This document shows, one piece after another, positions 1-9,703 of a stretch of 34,123 nt of DNA. Location: assembly GCA_049644345.1 (NCBI GenBank), contig JBARRS010000114.1, positions 1-34,123 of the forward strand, read 5' to 3'. Origin of the DNA: JBARRS01 sp049644345. Its GTDB lineage: Bacteria; Actinomycetota; Thermoleophilia; Gaiellales; Gaiellaceae. Both the position numbers and the translations under genes were made by a program. The notes under the pieces were generated by a model. It made no database searches, was not told the origin of the DNA, and saw only the letters and a list, made by a program, of their open reading frames with translations. Each line of letters begins with the position of its first letter. Within the stretch, counting starts at the first letter, position 1.

Positions 1-1
1 G

Positions 2-349
2 ACGAAGCCGCGCGGGTCGCGGGGCGCCAATCCGACCGCCGTCACGCTCGCCAACATCGGCGATCTGATCAGCGAGCTGACGAGGCTCTACGGGTCGAAG
101 CGTCTCTGGATCACGGAGTACGGCTACCAGACGAACCCGCCCGACCCTCTGTTCGGAGTCTCGTGGGCGAAACAGGCCCTTTACCTGAAGGAGGCCTACG
201 CGGTCGCGCGGCGGAACCCCCGAATCGGCATGTTGCTCTGGTTCCTCGTCAAGGACGAGGCGCGGATCGGCGGTTGGCAATCCGGCTTCTTCACCGCCGC
301 GGGGAAGCAAAAGCCGTCGTATGCCGCCTTTCAGCGGCTCCCGCATTGA
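2..349 (+). CDS. Glycoside hydrolase, clan GH-A-like, C-terminal part (5' truncated by window edge)
   Basis: The reading frame is open from the first bases and ends in TGA at 347-349, giving the last 115 residues of a longer protein. The visible part has the motif LWITEYGYQT, in which the glutamate sits after a beta-strand as the catalytic nucleophile does in clan GH-A (TIM-barrel) glycosidases. It then shows an ALYLKEAY helix, GMLLWFLVKDE and GGWQSGFF, ending in KPSYAAFQRLP, which is typical of the last strand and helix of such barrels. The family and the substrate cannot be named from this fragment, and whether it has a signal peptide is not visible. It lies 11 bp upstream of the priming glycosyltransferase on the same strand, so it is probably co-transcribed and may trim or process the glycan. 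Other barrel hydrolases (GH5 or GH39 type) fit equally well. Confidence 0.75.
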   Translation, partial: TKPRGSRGANPTAVTLANIGDLISELTRLYGSKRLWITEYGYQTNPPDPLFGVSWAKQALYLKEAYAVARRNPRIGMLLWFLVKDEARIGGWQSGFFTAAGKQKPSYAAFQRLPH

Positions 350-360
350 GGCACTAGCCT

Positions 361-1884
361 TTGCCCGTGGCCACGAGGCAAGCGCAGACGCCGGATCGCA
401 CGATTCGGCGCGGCGTGGCCGAGTTGATGCCGCCTGCCGACATCCGTTCAGGCCGGCCTTACCTCCTCTCCCGGGCAGGCCTGACCGTCGCCGTTCGGCG
501 GCTCGCGAGCATCGCCGCGCTCGTCTCGATCGACCTCGCCGGGCTGACGCTCGGCCTCTACGCGGCGCTCGGGCTGCGTGAGCTGTACTACGGCAACCAT
601 CCGATTCTCTGGCACGTGCTCTGGAACGTCGAGACCGCCTGGCTTCCGTTCCTCACGCTGATCACTGTGCTCGTCTTCGCGCAGGCGGGTCTGTACTCGG
701 AGCGCGAGCGCCGGCCGGGAATGGGACGGATCCTGTCCTCGCTCGTCGTCGTCGCGCTCGTGACCCTCGCCTTCGCGGTCGGCACGCATCACCACTTCTC
801 GACCTTCGGGCTCGCGCCGACGGCGGTGGTGATCTCGGCGGCGCTGATCTCGCTCCTGCGGGCGAGCTACGAGCTCCTGACGGCCGATCTTTTCCGCTTC
901 CTCGGTGTGCGGCGGCACGCGCTCCTCGCCGGCTCCGGCGAGAGCCTCGCCCGGCTGCACCGGGCGCTCGGCTCGGGGCGAAGCGGGATCGACTACGAGT
1001 TCGTCGGCGCGGTTTCGCCGTCGCCCGACGGCCTCGACCTGCCCGTCCTCGGCCCGCTCAGCGCGCTCCCGCGCATCCTGGCGATGCACCGCGTCGACGA
1101 GCTGATCGTCACCGACTCGGACTTCGACGAGCAGGAGTTGCTCGACCTGGTCGAGCAGGCGCATCGCCTCGGCGTCCAGGTGCGGATCGCGGCGAAGGCG
1201 ACCGAGCTGCTCACGCACCGCGCGGAGTTCGTCCCGGGCCAGGGCGTGCCGCTCTTCGAGCTGCGCCCGCCCGCGTTCGTGGGCGTCGACTGGGCGCTCA
1301 AGCGTTCGTTCGACCTCGTCGTCTCGATGCTCGTGCTCCTCGTCGGCCTGCCGCTCTGGCTTGCGATCGCCGCGGCGGTCAAGCTCGGCTCGCGCGGCCC
1401 TGTGCTCTACCGCGACCGCCGGATCGGGCTCGGCGAGCGCGAGTTCCAGATGCTCAAGTTCAGGACGATGCACGCCGGGGCCCGGCGGCTCCAGGACGAG
1501 CTCGAGGCTGCGAACGAGGCGAGCGGCCCGCTGTTCAAGCTTCGGGAGGATCCGCGCGTGACGCCGGTCGGCGCCTTTCTGCGCCGCTTCTCCCTCGACG
1601 AGGTGCCGCAGGTCCTCAACGTCCTTCGCGGCGAGATGAGCCTCGTCGGCCCCCGCCCGCTGCCGCTGCGGGACTACCGCCGACTCGAGCACTGGCACCG
1701 GAAGCGCTATCACGTCCTGCCCGGCGTGACCGGGCTGTGGCAGATCTCCGGCCGCTCCGACCTGGGCTTCGACGACCTGGTCCGGCTCGACTTCTACTAC
1801 CTCGAGCATTGGTCGCTGTGGCTCGACATCTCGATCCTGCTGAAGACGGTGCCGGCCGTGCTCGCGGCGCGCGGCGCTTACTGA
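361..1884 (+). CDS. Polyprenyl-phosphate glycosyl-1-phosphate transferase (glycan-priming enzyme, WbaP/WsaP type)
   Basis: This 507-residue membrane enzyme should transfer a sugar-1-phosphate from a nucleotide sugar to undecaprenyl phosphate, the first step of glycan assembly. Residues about 46-170 hold four hydrophobic segments, followed by a Rossmann-like domain (about 185-290) and one more membrane segment (about 318-340). The C-terminal catalytic domain carries KFRTM (366-370), SLDEVPQ with the D413-E414 pair, SLVGPRP (427-433) and PGVTGLWQISGRS (454-466). All are hallmarks of the family, and the length is normal. The TTG start at 361 is preceded by GAGG at 348-351 with a 9 nt gap; GTG at 367 or ATG at 427 are alternatives. 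The stop is followed after 1 nt by the GTG of the next gene, so the genes are translationally coupled. The sugar used cannot be told from the sequence. Confidence 0.95.
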   Translation: MPVATRQAQTPDRTIRRGVAELMPPADIRSGRPYLLSRAGLTVAVRRLASIAALVSIDLAGLTLGLYAALGLRELYYGNHPILWHVLWNVETAWLPFLTLITVLVFAQAGLYSERERRPGMGRILSSLVVVALVTLAFAVGTHHHFSTFGLAPTAVVISAALISLLRASYELLTADLFRFLGVRRHALLAGSGESLARLHRALGSGRSGIDYEFVGAVSPSPDGLDLPVLGPLSALPRILAMHRVDELIVTDSDFDEQELLDLVEQAHRLGVQVRIAAKATELLTHRAEFVPGQGVPLFELRPPAFVGVDWALKRSFDLVVSMLVLLVGLPLWLAIAAAVKLGSRGPVLYRDRRIGLGEREFQMLKFRTMHAGARRLQDELEAANEASGPLFKLREDPRVTPVGAFLRRFSLDEVPQVLNVLRGEMSLVGPRPLPLRDYRRLEHWHRKRYHVLPGVTGLWQISGRSDLGFDDLVRLDFYYLEHWSLWLDISILLKTVPAVLAARGAY

Positions 1885-1885
1885 G

Positions 1886-2781
1886 GTGGAGGCGGTTCTC
1901 ATCACCGGCCCCAACGGGTTCGTCGGCTCGCATCTCCGTGAGGCTCTCGGCGATGCATTCGTCCCGGCGGACGTCGACGTGCTCGACCCGGACGCGGTCG
2001 CCGCGGCCGTTCGCGATGCGCGCCTGCGCGCGGTGGTACACCTCGCGGCGCAGTCGTCCGTTGCCTCTTCCTGGGCAAACCCAGCCGAGGCCTGGAGCGT
2101 CAATGTGGTCGGGACGGTGAACGTGCTCGAGGCCGTGCGGCTCGAAGCGCCGGCCGCCAGGGTGCTCTTTCCCTCGACCGGCGAGGTGTACGGCCTTGCG
2201 GCGCGGATCCCGACGCCCGAGGACGAGCCTGTAGCGCCTGTCTCGCCCTACGCAGCGTCGAAGGCAGCCGCCGAGATCGCCTGCGGGCAGGCGCGCCGAA
2301 GCTTCGCCCTCGACGTGGTCGTGGCTCGCGCCTTCAACAACGAAGGTCCCGGTCGCGACGATCGCTTTGCCGTCGGCTCGTGGACGCACCAGATCGCCCG
2401 CCTCGAGTCCGAAGGCGGGGGCGTCCTCCGCGTCGGCGATCTCTCCGCGGAGCGCGACATCCTCGACGTCCGGGACGTCTGCCGGGCTTACGCGCTGTTG
2501 CTCGACCCTTCCGTGCCGGCCGGGACGTACAACGTCGCTTCCGGGGTCACCGTCCCGATGCGCCGAGTTGCCGAGCTACTCACGGAGCTCGCTCAGGCGC
2601 CGGTTCGGATCGAGCCGGACCGAGATCGCTTCCGCCCCGTCGACTTGCCGGTCGTCTGCGGCGATCCCTCCCGCCTCAAGGAGGCGACGGGCTGGGAGCG
2701 GGAGATCCCGCTCGAGCAGACGCTCGCCGACGCGCTCGCGGCGGCGCGGCAGGCCGTCACCGAGGAAAGGATCGCGACGAG

Positions 2782-2785
<4 letters not shown>
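1886..2785 (+). CDS. rmd: NAD(P)-dependent sugar reductase, probably GDP-6-deoxy-4-keto-D-mannose reductase (RMD-like)
   Basis: This 299-residue extended short-chain dehydrogenase has the nucleotide-binding motif TGPNGFVGS near residue 7, Thr98 in FPSTGEVYG, and Tyr122/Lys126 in SPYAASK. The stretch ARAFNNEGPGRDDRF followed by HQIARLE matches the GDP-6-deoxy-4-keto-mannose reductase (RMD) group, which makes GDP-D-rhamnose. Its 3' end overlaps the gmd start by 4 nt (ATGA), and gmd makes exactly the substrate RMD needs. No Fcl/GMER-like 3,5-epimerase-reductase is present, so D-rhamnose is more likely than L-fucose. The GTG start lies 1 nt after the previous stop, with no clear Shine-Dalgarno sequence, so translation is probably coupled. 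The product assignment is an inference from motif and context. A reductase acting on a related GDP-sugar cannot be excluded. Confidence 0.85.
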
Positions 2786-3810
<1,025 letters not shown>

Positions 3811-4664
3811 ATCGGCGTCGCCGCGCTCGTACTCGCGGCTCTGGTTGTCGGCCACCAGCAGGTTCTCCTGGCCCCCCTGCCAGAACGTACGGCTCGCCGG
3901 CCACTCCGGTACCTCATGTGGCCGACCATCGCGACCGACGAGCACGGCGCGGAGGCCTATCCGTTCGACCTGACGCGTAATAGAGGCTCGGCCGCTCTCG
4001 AACCGGTAGGCGTCGACCTTTTCGCGCAACGTTCCAATGCGGATCCGGGAGCAGGCCTCGCCGGTGAGCATGAAGGCGTTCGTCCGCACGTGATGGCACG
4101 GGAACGGCTCGAAGAACACGAGCTGGTGGAGCACCTCGCGGAGCGTGGCGAGCTTCCCCGGCGCCGAGCCGTTCCGAGCGCTCGATCTCGCCGTATGTTG
4201 CGCCATCAATGCTCGAGTCGCCGCGCGGCTGGGGAAGACGCGTGCATACGGGCCTCCGAGCCCGAGGTTGAAACGTGCGTACGAACGGATGCTCGCCCAC
4301 GAGCCGCTCGCGCCGACCAGCCCCACGTCGGGGTCTCCCAGGGCAGCGCGCAGCGAGCCCAGCCAGCCGTCGGCGAGGATCTCGCTGAACGAGTTCAGGA
4401 AGCAGTAACACTCGCGCCCGAGCCGGCCGGCGGCGGCGAAGTAGGCCGTCAGGTCGAAGCCCTCGTCGCCGACGTGGAGCACGTCCGAGACCAGGCCGCC
4501 GGCCAGATCGAGGTGCGGTCGTGTCTCGTCCTCCGAGCGGAAGCCCTTGAAGACGAGCGCGAGCTCATGCGGCACCCCCGCCGGATGCGTTCGGTAGGAC
4601 TGGATGAACGCGGCGAACGGCTCCATCCCGTTCGCGGCGCGAACGAGATACACCACGCAGGGAC

Positions 4665-5624
4665 TCACCGTTCGGCTCGACGCCCGCCGCCGACCACGCC
4701 GTTCCCGAGGCGCTCGCGCCACCAGGCGACCGTCTCGGCAATTCCGTCGGCGAGCGAGATGCGCGGTCGAAAGCCGACCTCCTCGGTGAGGCGGCGCACG
4801 TCCGCCACGAGCGCGGCCGGTTCGTCGGCCCGGGATTCCACGGCGCCGAACTGGACCAGCTCCGGCCGGCCGGTTGCCCGGGCCACCAGCTCGACCACCT
4901 CTCGGAGCGCCACACCCTCGCCTGAGCCGATGTTCACCGCCCCCTGGGCGTCGCTCTCGAGCAGCGCGACGAACGCCTCACCGACATCGCCGACGTGAAG
5001 GAAGTCGCGAATCTGAGATCCCTCGCCGACCGCGGCGGGCGTCCCCTCAAGCAGGGCTCGTGCGACAGAGGGAACGATGCGTGTCTCCGCCTCGCCGGGC
5101 CCGTACAGTAAGAAGATCCGGCCCCAGGCGAGCTCGAAGCCGGCCTCCTCCGCGAGCGCCTGGGCGACGGCACGCGTTGCGTTCTTACTGACTCCGTACA
5201 GCGTCTTCGGCCGAAGGGTCTCCTCCTCCGAGCAGATGCCTCCCTCGGCCGTCCATTCGTACTCGGCGCACGTGCCGGCGATCACGGCTCGTCTACCGCC
5301 GTGCTTTGCGAATGCCCGGAGCAGCCGGAGGGTCGCCTCGACCCAGCGGACGTTCTCGATCGAGGCCCAGAAGCGGCCGTGCTCGGCGTACCAGGCCAGG
5401 TGGAGCAGCAGGTCGGGCCGGACGCCGGCGACGAGCGCCTCCGAAGTCTCGGCCTGGAGAAGATCGGCGAGGTGCCACTCGGCCCGGGGACTGCCCTCGC
5501 CGGGACGCGACGAGACAGCGTGCACCTCGTACCCGCGGTCGCCGAGCGCCTCGAGCGCCCAGGAACCGATGAAGCCGTTGGCGCCGGTGAGGAGCACGCG
5601 GGGCCGCCTCTGGGAAGCACCCAT
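4665..5624 (-). CDS. NAD-dependent epimerase/dehydratase (extended SDR), candidate nucleotide-sugar 4-ketoreductase
   Basis: This 319-residue extended SDR has TGANGFIGS at residues 13-21, Thr118-Cys119 in AGTCAEYEW at the position of the usual Ser/Thr, and Tyr143/Lys147 in LYGVSK. Later motifs are GRIFLLYGPGE and RDFLHVGDVGEAF, normal for nucleotide-sugar epimerases and reductases. Nearby rfbF, rfbG, a C-methyltransferase and an RmlC-like epimerase supply a CDP-4-keto sugar but no reductase of their own, so this protein could be the missing 4-ketoreductase; that role is inferred. ATG at 5624 is preceded by CAGG close to the start. It is the first gene of a two-gene unit, 25 bp from the divergent GT2 at 5650, with a possible shared promoter. 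A C4-epimerase role is the alternative. Confidence 0.88.
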   Translation of the reverse strand: MGASQRRPRVLLTGANGFIGSWALEALGDRGYEVHAVSSRPGEGSPRAEWHLADLLQAETSEALVAGVRPDLLLHLAWYAEHGRFWASIENVRWVEATLRLLRAFAKHGGRRAVIAGTCAEYEWTAEGGICSEEETLRPKTLYGVSKNATRAVAQALAEEAGFELAWGRIFLLYGPGEAETRIVPSVARALLEGTPAAVGEGSQIRDFLHVGDVGEAFVALLESDAQGAVNIGSGEGVALREVVELVARATGRPELVQFGAVESRADEPAALVADVRRLTEEVGFRPRISLADGIAETVAWWRERLGNGVVGGGRRAER

Positions 5625-5649
5625 CCTGGGGCTACGATAGCGACGCCCC
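5625..5649. promoter_or_regulatory. Compact divergent promoter with overlapping TANNNT boxes
   Basis: The 25 bp between two divergent genes contains the near-palindrome CTACGATAG (5632-5640). On the plus strand TACGAT (5633-5638) lies 11 nt before the TTG at 5650. On the minus strand TATCGT (5639-5634) lies 9 nt before the ATG at 5624. Both fit the actinobacterial -10 consensus TANNNT. Transcripts would start at or within a few bases of the start codons, so they would be leaderless or nearly so. No convincing -35 is seen. This is a motif-level prediction only. Confidence 0.4.
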
Positions 5650-6843
5650 TTGAAGATCTCCTTCTTGCTGCCGACGCGGGACCGACTCGACTACCTAAAG
5701 CTGGCGGTAGAGACGGTTCGGCGCCAGGATCGGCCGGAATGGGAGATCGTCATCTCCGACAACGACTCGACGGAGGACATCCGGGGGTTCGCGGAATCGC
5801 TCAACGATTCGCGCGTCGTCTACAGCCGAACACCACGGTTCCTGCCCGTCACCGACAACTGGAACACCGTGTTGGCGCTCAGCTCCGGCGACTACGTCCT
5901 GATGCTCGGCGACGACGACGGCCTCCTGCCGGGCTACGTCGGCCGGATGTTCGAGCTGATCGAGCGCTTCGAACGGCCGGACGTCGTCTACACCGGCGCT
6001 CTCCTCTTCAGCTATCCGGGCGTAGACCCAGAGTATCCGAACGGCTTTCTCGCGCCAAACACCCACGCCGAGTTCTTCGGCGAGGCGACCGAGCCGTTTC
6101 TGCTCGACCATGAGCGAGCTCTCGCTGCAGTGTGCCGTGCGCTGGACTTCAGGCTCGCGTTCAACTTCAACATGCAACTCTCGCTCGTGAGCCGCAAGCT
6201 TGTCGAGCGCGTGCGCCCGCGAGGCGAGTTCTTCCAGTCGGCGTTCCCCGACTACTACGCGACGTGCGTCGCCCTTCTGGAGGGGGAACGAGTCGTCGCA
6301 GATCCGCGCGCGGAGGTCGTGATCGGCGTGACGCCCAAGTCGTACGGCTACTTCCACCTCAATCGTCGCGAGGATGAGGGCCGCGCGTTCCTCGAGGCCG
6401 GTGCGCTTGCTCCCAACCCGGGAAGCAACATCAACGAGGGCTGGCTCGCGGCGATGGAGGCGCTCGCGGCGAACTACGGCTCGAAGCACGGGCTGCGCGT
6501 AAATCGCCGCCGGCACCGGATGCTTCAGGCCGGGAACGTCTACGGGCGCCGGCTTCGCGGAAGCGCGTCGTACGAGGAGCTGGCGGCGCTCAACGCTCGC
6601 CTGAGCCCGGTCGAGCGGGTCTTCTACAGAGCCGCGGGCCTGGTCGCGCGGCTGTTGGTCATTGCCCTGCCGGCCCGGCTCTGGGCGCTTCTTGCCCGTC
6701 GGGTCGCCGCGCAGTTCCCCGACTGGCGGCCGCCACGAACGGAGGGCTACGCGAACGTCCTGGAGGTATTCGAGCGCCGGCTCACCCTCGCCGAACCTGC
6801 TGGACGAGCTCTTCGGGGACGGCACCGAGCACGAGCACTGTAA
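5650..6843 (+). CDS. Family 2 glycosyltransferase
   Basis: This 397-residue protein begins MKISFLLPTRDRLDYLKLAVE, the classic GT2 N-terminal strand and helix. It has ISDNDSTED (about 35-43) and GDDDG at 87-91 as the DxD metal and nucleotide-sugar site. The acceptor region is unusual (NFNMQLSLVSRKLVERVRP, then PDYYA), resembling GT2 members that use GDDD rather than NND. The C-terminal 70 residues contain an amphipathic or hydrophobic stretch (ARLLVIALPARLWALLARRV) that may touch the membrane. The start is TTG at 5650: the conserved N-terminus begins exactly there, no Shine-Dalgarno is present, and a TACGAT box lies just upstream. The last 62 bp overlap the convergent flippase gene. The donor and acceptor are unknown. 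Confidence 0.9.
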   Translation: MKISFLLPTRDRLDYLKLAVETVRRQDRPEWEIVISDNDSTEDIRGFAESLNDSRVVYSRTPRFLPVTDNWNTVLALSSGDYVLMLGDDDGLLPGYVGRMFELIERFERPDVVYTGALLFSYPGVDPEYPNGFLAPNTHAEFFGEATEPFLLDHERALAAVCRALDFRLAFNFNMQLSLVSRKLVERVRPRGEFFQSAFPDYYATCVALLEGERVVADPRAEVVIGVTPKSYGYFHLNRREDEGRAFLEAGALAPNPGSNINEGWLAAMEALAANYGSKHGLRVNRRRHRMLQAGNVYGRRLRGSASYEELAALNARLSPVERVFYRAAGLVARLLVIALPARLWALLARRVAAQFPDWRPPRTEGYANVLEVFERRLTLAEPAGRALRGRHRARAL

Positions 6844-8263
6844 CCAGGTAGATGCCGCCGGCAAGCGCGCAGGCCGCAAGCACCGGAAGGTGAGCGAGCG
6901 TGGCCAGGGCGCCGAGCCCCAGCGCAATTGCGACCGCGGGCACGATGCGCAGCGGCGGCCTCAAGTCGCGATCGGCGCGGGACAGCGCGAACGCGTTCAG
7001 GAGCGCGAGGACGATCTCGCCGACTGCCGTGCCGATCGCAGCTCCCCGCGCGCCGTCCAGAGCGGCCAGGACCGCGACAGTCGCTCCGCCGAGGAGTAGC
7101 GCCAGCAGGTTGATCCGGAGGATGTCCCGGTACCGGCCCAGGCTCAGGAGACCGTACGACCAGACCGCGCCCGAGAAGCTGGCACCGAGCCCGATTCCCT
7201 GGATGGCGAGCAGCTCGGCAGCCGGCCCGAACTTGGGGCCGCCAACGACCTTGATCACGAGCGAGGCGCCGACGGCGAGCAGCAAAGAGATGAGCGCGCC
7301 GAGCAGGAGGCTCGCCTCGAAAACCCGACGGAGCGCGTAGGCGAGTCGCTCGCGGTCGTCGCGAGCCGCTCTGGCGAAGATCGGAAAGGCCGTGCCGACG
7401 GCGAGGCCCGGCACCGCGAGGAGCATCTGGATCGTCCGCGAGGAGACTCCGAAGTACCCGATCGCGTGGGCGTTGGCAATCAGCGAGACGACGATCAGCG
7501 CGAGCTGGAAGTAGAGGGCCGCAGCGGCGACGGCGACGGCGTACGGGATTACCTCTCCGAAAAGGTCCCGCCAGGCAGCTGCCTGGAATTTTGGGAGCAA
7601 CGGGATCCGCCCGCGGACGACTAACGCATTCAGCGCGAGAATAGCCAGCCCGACCGGGATAGTCACGGCCAGGAACGCCAGCAGGTGAGCGCCGGCCAGC
7701 ACGAGCACCACGATCAGCGCGGCGCTCAGCAGCGCCCGCAGCAGGTCGAACGCCGCCACCCAGCCGAGTCGCAGGTCCGTGATCAGCGGAACGGACAACG
7801 TCGACTGCGATGTCTGGAAAAGAAGCCCTACTGCTCCGAGAGCCACGCCCTCGACGAGCGTCAGCCCATACCCGGCGACCGCCGCGAACCCGACCATGGC
7901 TAGTCCGCCGACAACCGCGATGCACAAGCGAACGCCGAGCAGGTTCTGCGCCACCCCCTCGCGCTGATCGCCGCCGCGGACTGCGAGCTCGCGCACGCCG
8001 ATCGTCGTAAGGCCAAGGTCCGAGAGTCCGCCGACGAACGTCACGAGCGCGATCGCGATCGAATAACGGCCGATGTCGTCCACCCCGAGGTGGCGCGCGA
8101 GCACCCCGAACGAAGCGACCCCGGCGAGGGTTCCTGCGAAGAAGGCGCCGACGCGGAGCGTGCCGCCGCGAATCGCCACCGGTCCGGCCTGGGAGGTGTC
8201 GAGCAGGTCGATCGGCGACGGCGTTCCACCCGGCTCGACCGGGCTCATCTGCGCAGACGCCAT
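6782..8263 (-). CDS. wzx: Polysaccharide flippase, Wzx/MATE-like (MOP superfamily)
   Basis: This 493-residue, highly hydrophobic protein has about twelve to fourteen predicted membrane segments. The N-terminal core (residues about 35-110) reads RVGAFFAGTLAGVASFGVLARHLG, DDIGRYSIA and LGLTTIGVREL, which is the Polysacc_synt/MOP flippase pattern. Length and charge distribution fit Wzx-type transporters that move lipid-linked oligosaccharides across the membrane. It is the last gene of the minus-strand run, 28 bp after the methyltransferase at 8292-9176. A TACGAT box sits exactly 6 nt before its ATG, so it may also have its own leaderless promoter. It overlaps the convergent GT2 by 62 bp. Its presence alongside an ABC exporter gives the locus two export routes. 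Confidence 0.9.
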   Translation of the reverse strand: MASAQMSPVEPGGTPSPIDLLDTSQAGPVAIRGGTLRVGAFFAGTLAGVASFGVLARHLGVDDIGRYSIAIALVTFVGGLSDLGLTTIGVRELAVRGGDQREGVAQNLLGVRLCIAVVGGLAMVGFAAVAGYGLTLVEGVALGAVGLLFQTSQSTLSVPLITDLRLGWVAAFDLLRALLSAALIVVLVLAGAHLLAFLAVTIPVGLAILALNALVVRGRIPLLPKFQAAAWRDLFGEVIPYAVAVAAAALYFQLALIVVSLIANAHAIGYFGVSSRTIQMLLAVPGLAVGTAFPIFARAARDDRERLAYALRRVFEASLLLGALISLLLAVGASLVIKVVGGPKFGPAAELLAIQGIGLGASFSGAVWSYGLLSLGRYRDILRINLLALLLGGATVAVLAALDGARGAAIGTAVGEIVLALLNAFALSRADRDLRPPLRIVPAVAIALGLGALATLAHLPVLAACALAGGIYLVTVLVLGAVPEELVQQVRRG

Positions 8264-8275
8264 CAGGCCATCGTA
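8264..8275 (-). promoter_or_regulatory. Putative -10 box for a leaderless flippase transcript
   Basis: On the minus strand TACGAT (8275-8270) is followed by six bases and then the ATG at 8263. This is the ideal spacing for a transcript that begins on the A of the start codon. No Shine-Dalgarno sequence and no good -35 are visible. It lies in the only gap above 20 bp within the ten-gene minus-strand run. Confidence 0.4.
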
Positions 8276-8291
8276 TGGGTCGTGCCGGCCT

Positions 8292-9176
8292 TCAGTGCTT
8301 GACGAAGACCGCGGTATAGGCCGCGCCCTTCAGGTCGCGGTGTTCGATCGGCGCGAGCAGGGCCGAAACGAGCAGCGAGAGCGCAAACGTGCCTCGCTTC
8401 GCAGGCCGGCGGGCCGGGCAGCCGCGGAGCGCATACTCCCAGCCGAACCGGTTCCAGTGCCTGCCCGCCGAATCTGCGGTGGTCACGTGGCCGACCTCGA
8501 GCCCGAGCGCCCGGACGCGGTCCCTGAGGGCGGCGAACGGAATCAGGAAGAGATGGCGCGGGGCGTCAACATGAGCCCAGCGCGCCCTGAGCAGCCGGAA
8601 CTGGAGCGAGTCCGGGTTCGGCGTGGCGACCACGAGCGCACCGCCGGCCTCGAGCTGCTTGGCGGCGGCCGCGAGCACGTCCCACGGGCGCGGCAGGTGC
8701 TCGAGCACGTGCCAGAGCGTGACGACGCGTGTAGAGCCGAGGTGCGCGAGCTCCCGCTCCGGTGTGTCGCTGCAGATCGCCCGCACGCCCACGACGCGCT
8801 CGAGGTACTCGCAGCAGCGGGCGTCCAGCTCGATCGCGGTGACCTCGTAGCCGGCGTTGCGCGCCGCACGCGCGAACGACCCGTAGCCCGACCCGATGTC
8901 GATCAGCCGGCCGGATGCAGCGAACGGCCGGAGCAACGCGAGCTTCGGCTCCTCGGCGGCAGCGTGGCGGTCGAGCTCGGCGGGATCCGGCGGCTGGTGG
9001 TAGTCGTCGGGGTAGTAGGGGCCCAGATCGTCGGGGGGATCGACCTCGTAGAGCACCCGGCAGCGCAGGCAGCGGCGGTAGGTGAAGCGCCCGTCGCCGA
9101 TCCCGCGGTTGCGGTCGCCCACGCTGAAGGCCTCGGCCGTCAGGCCGTCACACAACGGGCAGCGAGCGTCGCTCAC
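8292..9176 (-). CDS. Class I SAM-dependent methyltransferase with N-terminal CxxC pairs
   Basis: The 294-residue protein starts with CPLC at residues 6-9 and has a second pair, CLRC, about 30 residues later, suggesting a small zinc-binding N-terminal module. The SAM-binding motif is LIDIGSGYGSF, followed by TAIELD and LWHVLEHLPRP, as in Methyltransf_23-type enzymes. The C-terminal part is rich in aromatic and basic residues (APRHLFLIPF, HWNRFGWEYALRG), typical of methyltransferases found in O-antigen and capsule clusters. The GTG at 9176 overlaps the stop of the RmlC-like gene by 4 nt (GTGA). An in-frame extension to 9566 exists, but it is the shadow of that gene. The methyl acceptor, sugar or glycan, is unknown. 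Confidence 0.88.
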   Translation of the reverse strand: MSDARCPLCDGLTAEAFSVGDRNRGIGDGRFTYRRCLRCRVLYEVDPPDDLGPYYPDDYHQPPDPAELDRHAAAEEPKLALLRPFAASGRLIDIGSGYGSFARAARNAGYEVTAIELDARCCEYLERVVGVRAICSDTPERELAHLGSTRVVTLWHVLEHLPRPWDVLAAAAKQLEAGGALVVATPNPDSLQFRLLRARWAHVDAPRHLFLIPFAALRDRVRALGLEVGHVTTADSAGRHWNRFGWEYALRGCPARRPAKRGTFALSLLVSALLAPIEHRDLKGAAYTAVFVKH

Positions 9177-9703
9177 GGCGAAAAGTCGGGATAGTTCTGA
9201 TCTCGCTCCGAGATGGTCGTGACCGCCAACGGCCACTCGATGCCGAAGGCGGGGTCGTTCCAGCGGACGCCGCGAGCGTGCGACGGAATGTACGGCTGGG
9301 AGATCTGGTACGCGACCTCGGTCTCGTCCGCGAGCGCCTGGAAGCCGTGTGCGAGCCCTTCGGGGATGTAGAGCATCCGGCCGTTCTCGGCCGGGAGCTC
9401 GAAGCCGACCCATTCGAGGTACGTCGGCGAGCCCTTGCGGAGGTCGAGCGCGAAATCGAAGATCGCCCCGCGCGTGCAGCGCACGAGCTTGCACTCCTCG
9501 TGCGGGTGCGCCTGGAAGTGCATTCCGCGAACGGTGCCGGCGAGCCGGTTGAACGACGTGCTGCATTGCGCGATCGCCGGATTGAGCCCGGCGCGCTCGA
9601 ACTCGTCGGCCCCGAAGATCCGGGCGAAGTAGCCTCGCTCGTCTTCGTGCTTCTCCAGCTCGACGGCGTACGTGCCGGCGAGGCGCGTCTCCGTGAAGAT
9701 CAT
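9173..9703 (-). CDS. rfbC: RmlC-like sugar-nucleotide 3,5- (or 3-/5-) epimerase
   Basis: This 176-residue cupin matches the dTDP-4-dehydrorhamnose 3,5-epimerase family in length and motifs: DERGYF, RGMHFQ with His62, CKLVRCTRG with Lys72, LYIPEGLAHGFQ, VAYQIS with Tyr132, RWNDPAFGIEWP and SERDQNYP with Asp168. The positions used for catalysis in RmlC (His, Lys, Tyr, Asp) therefore appear retained. No rmlA, rmlB or rmlD occurs here; the neighbours are CDP-glucose genes and a C-methyltransferase. The substrate is therefore more likely a CDP-4-keto-6-deoxyhexose, possibly after C-methylation, than dTDP-4-keto-rhamnose; that is inference. ATG at 9703 overlaps the upstream TGA by 4 nt (ATGA); the longer frame from 9799 is shadow sequence. 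Confidence 0.9.
   Translation of the reverse strand: MIFTETRLAGTYAVELEKHEDERGYFARIFGADEFERAGLNPAIAQCSTSFNRLAGTVRGMHFQAHPHEECKLVRCTRGAIFDFALDLRKGSPTYLEWVGFELPAENGRMLYIPEGLAHGFQALADETEVAYQISQPYIPSHARGVRWNDPAFGIEWPLAVTTISERDQNYPDFSP

Noticed and set aside
448..2103. 551-residue open frame on the minus strand
   Set aside because: It lies antisense to the priming transferase and rmd, which have clear family motifs. The translation is Arg/Glu/Ala-rich with no recognisable domain, as expected of the complement of GC-rich genes.
2380..2781. N-terminal extension of gmd by 134 residues
   Set aside because: The extension is Arg/Pro-rich shadow of rmd. ATG 2782 has an upstream AGGA and the correct Gmd N-terminus.
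9177..9566. N-terminal extension of the methyltransferase at 8292-9176
   Set aside because: It is fully inside the RmlC-like gene in another frame. GTG 9176 with a GTGA overlap gives the CPLC module near the N-terminus as expected.
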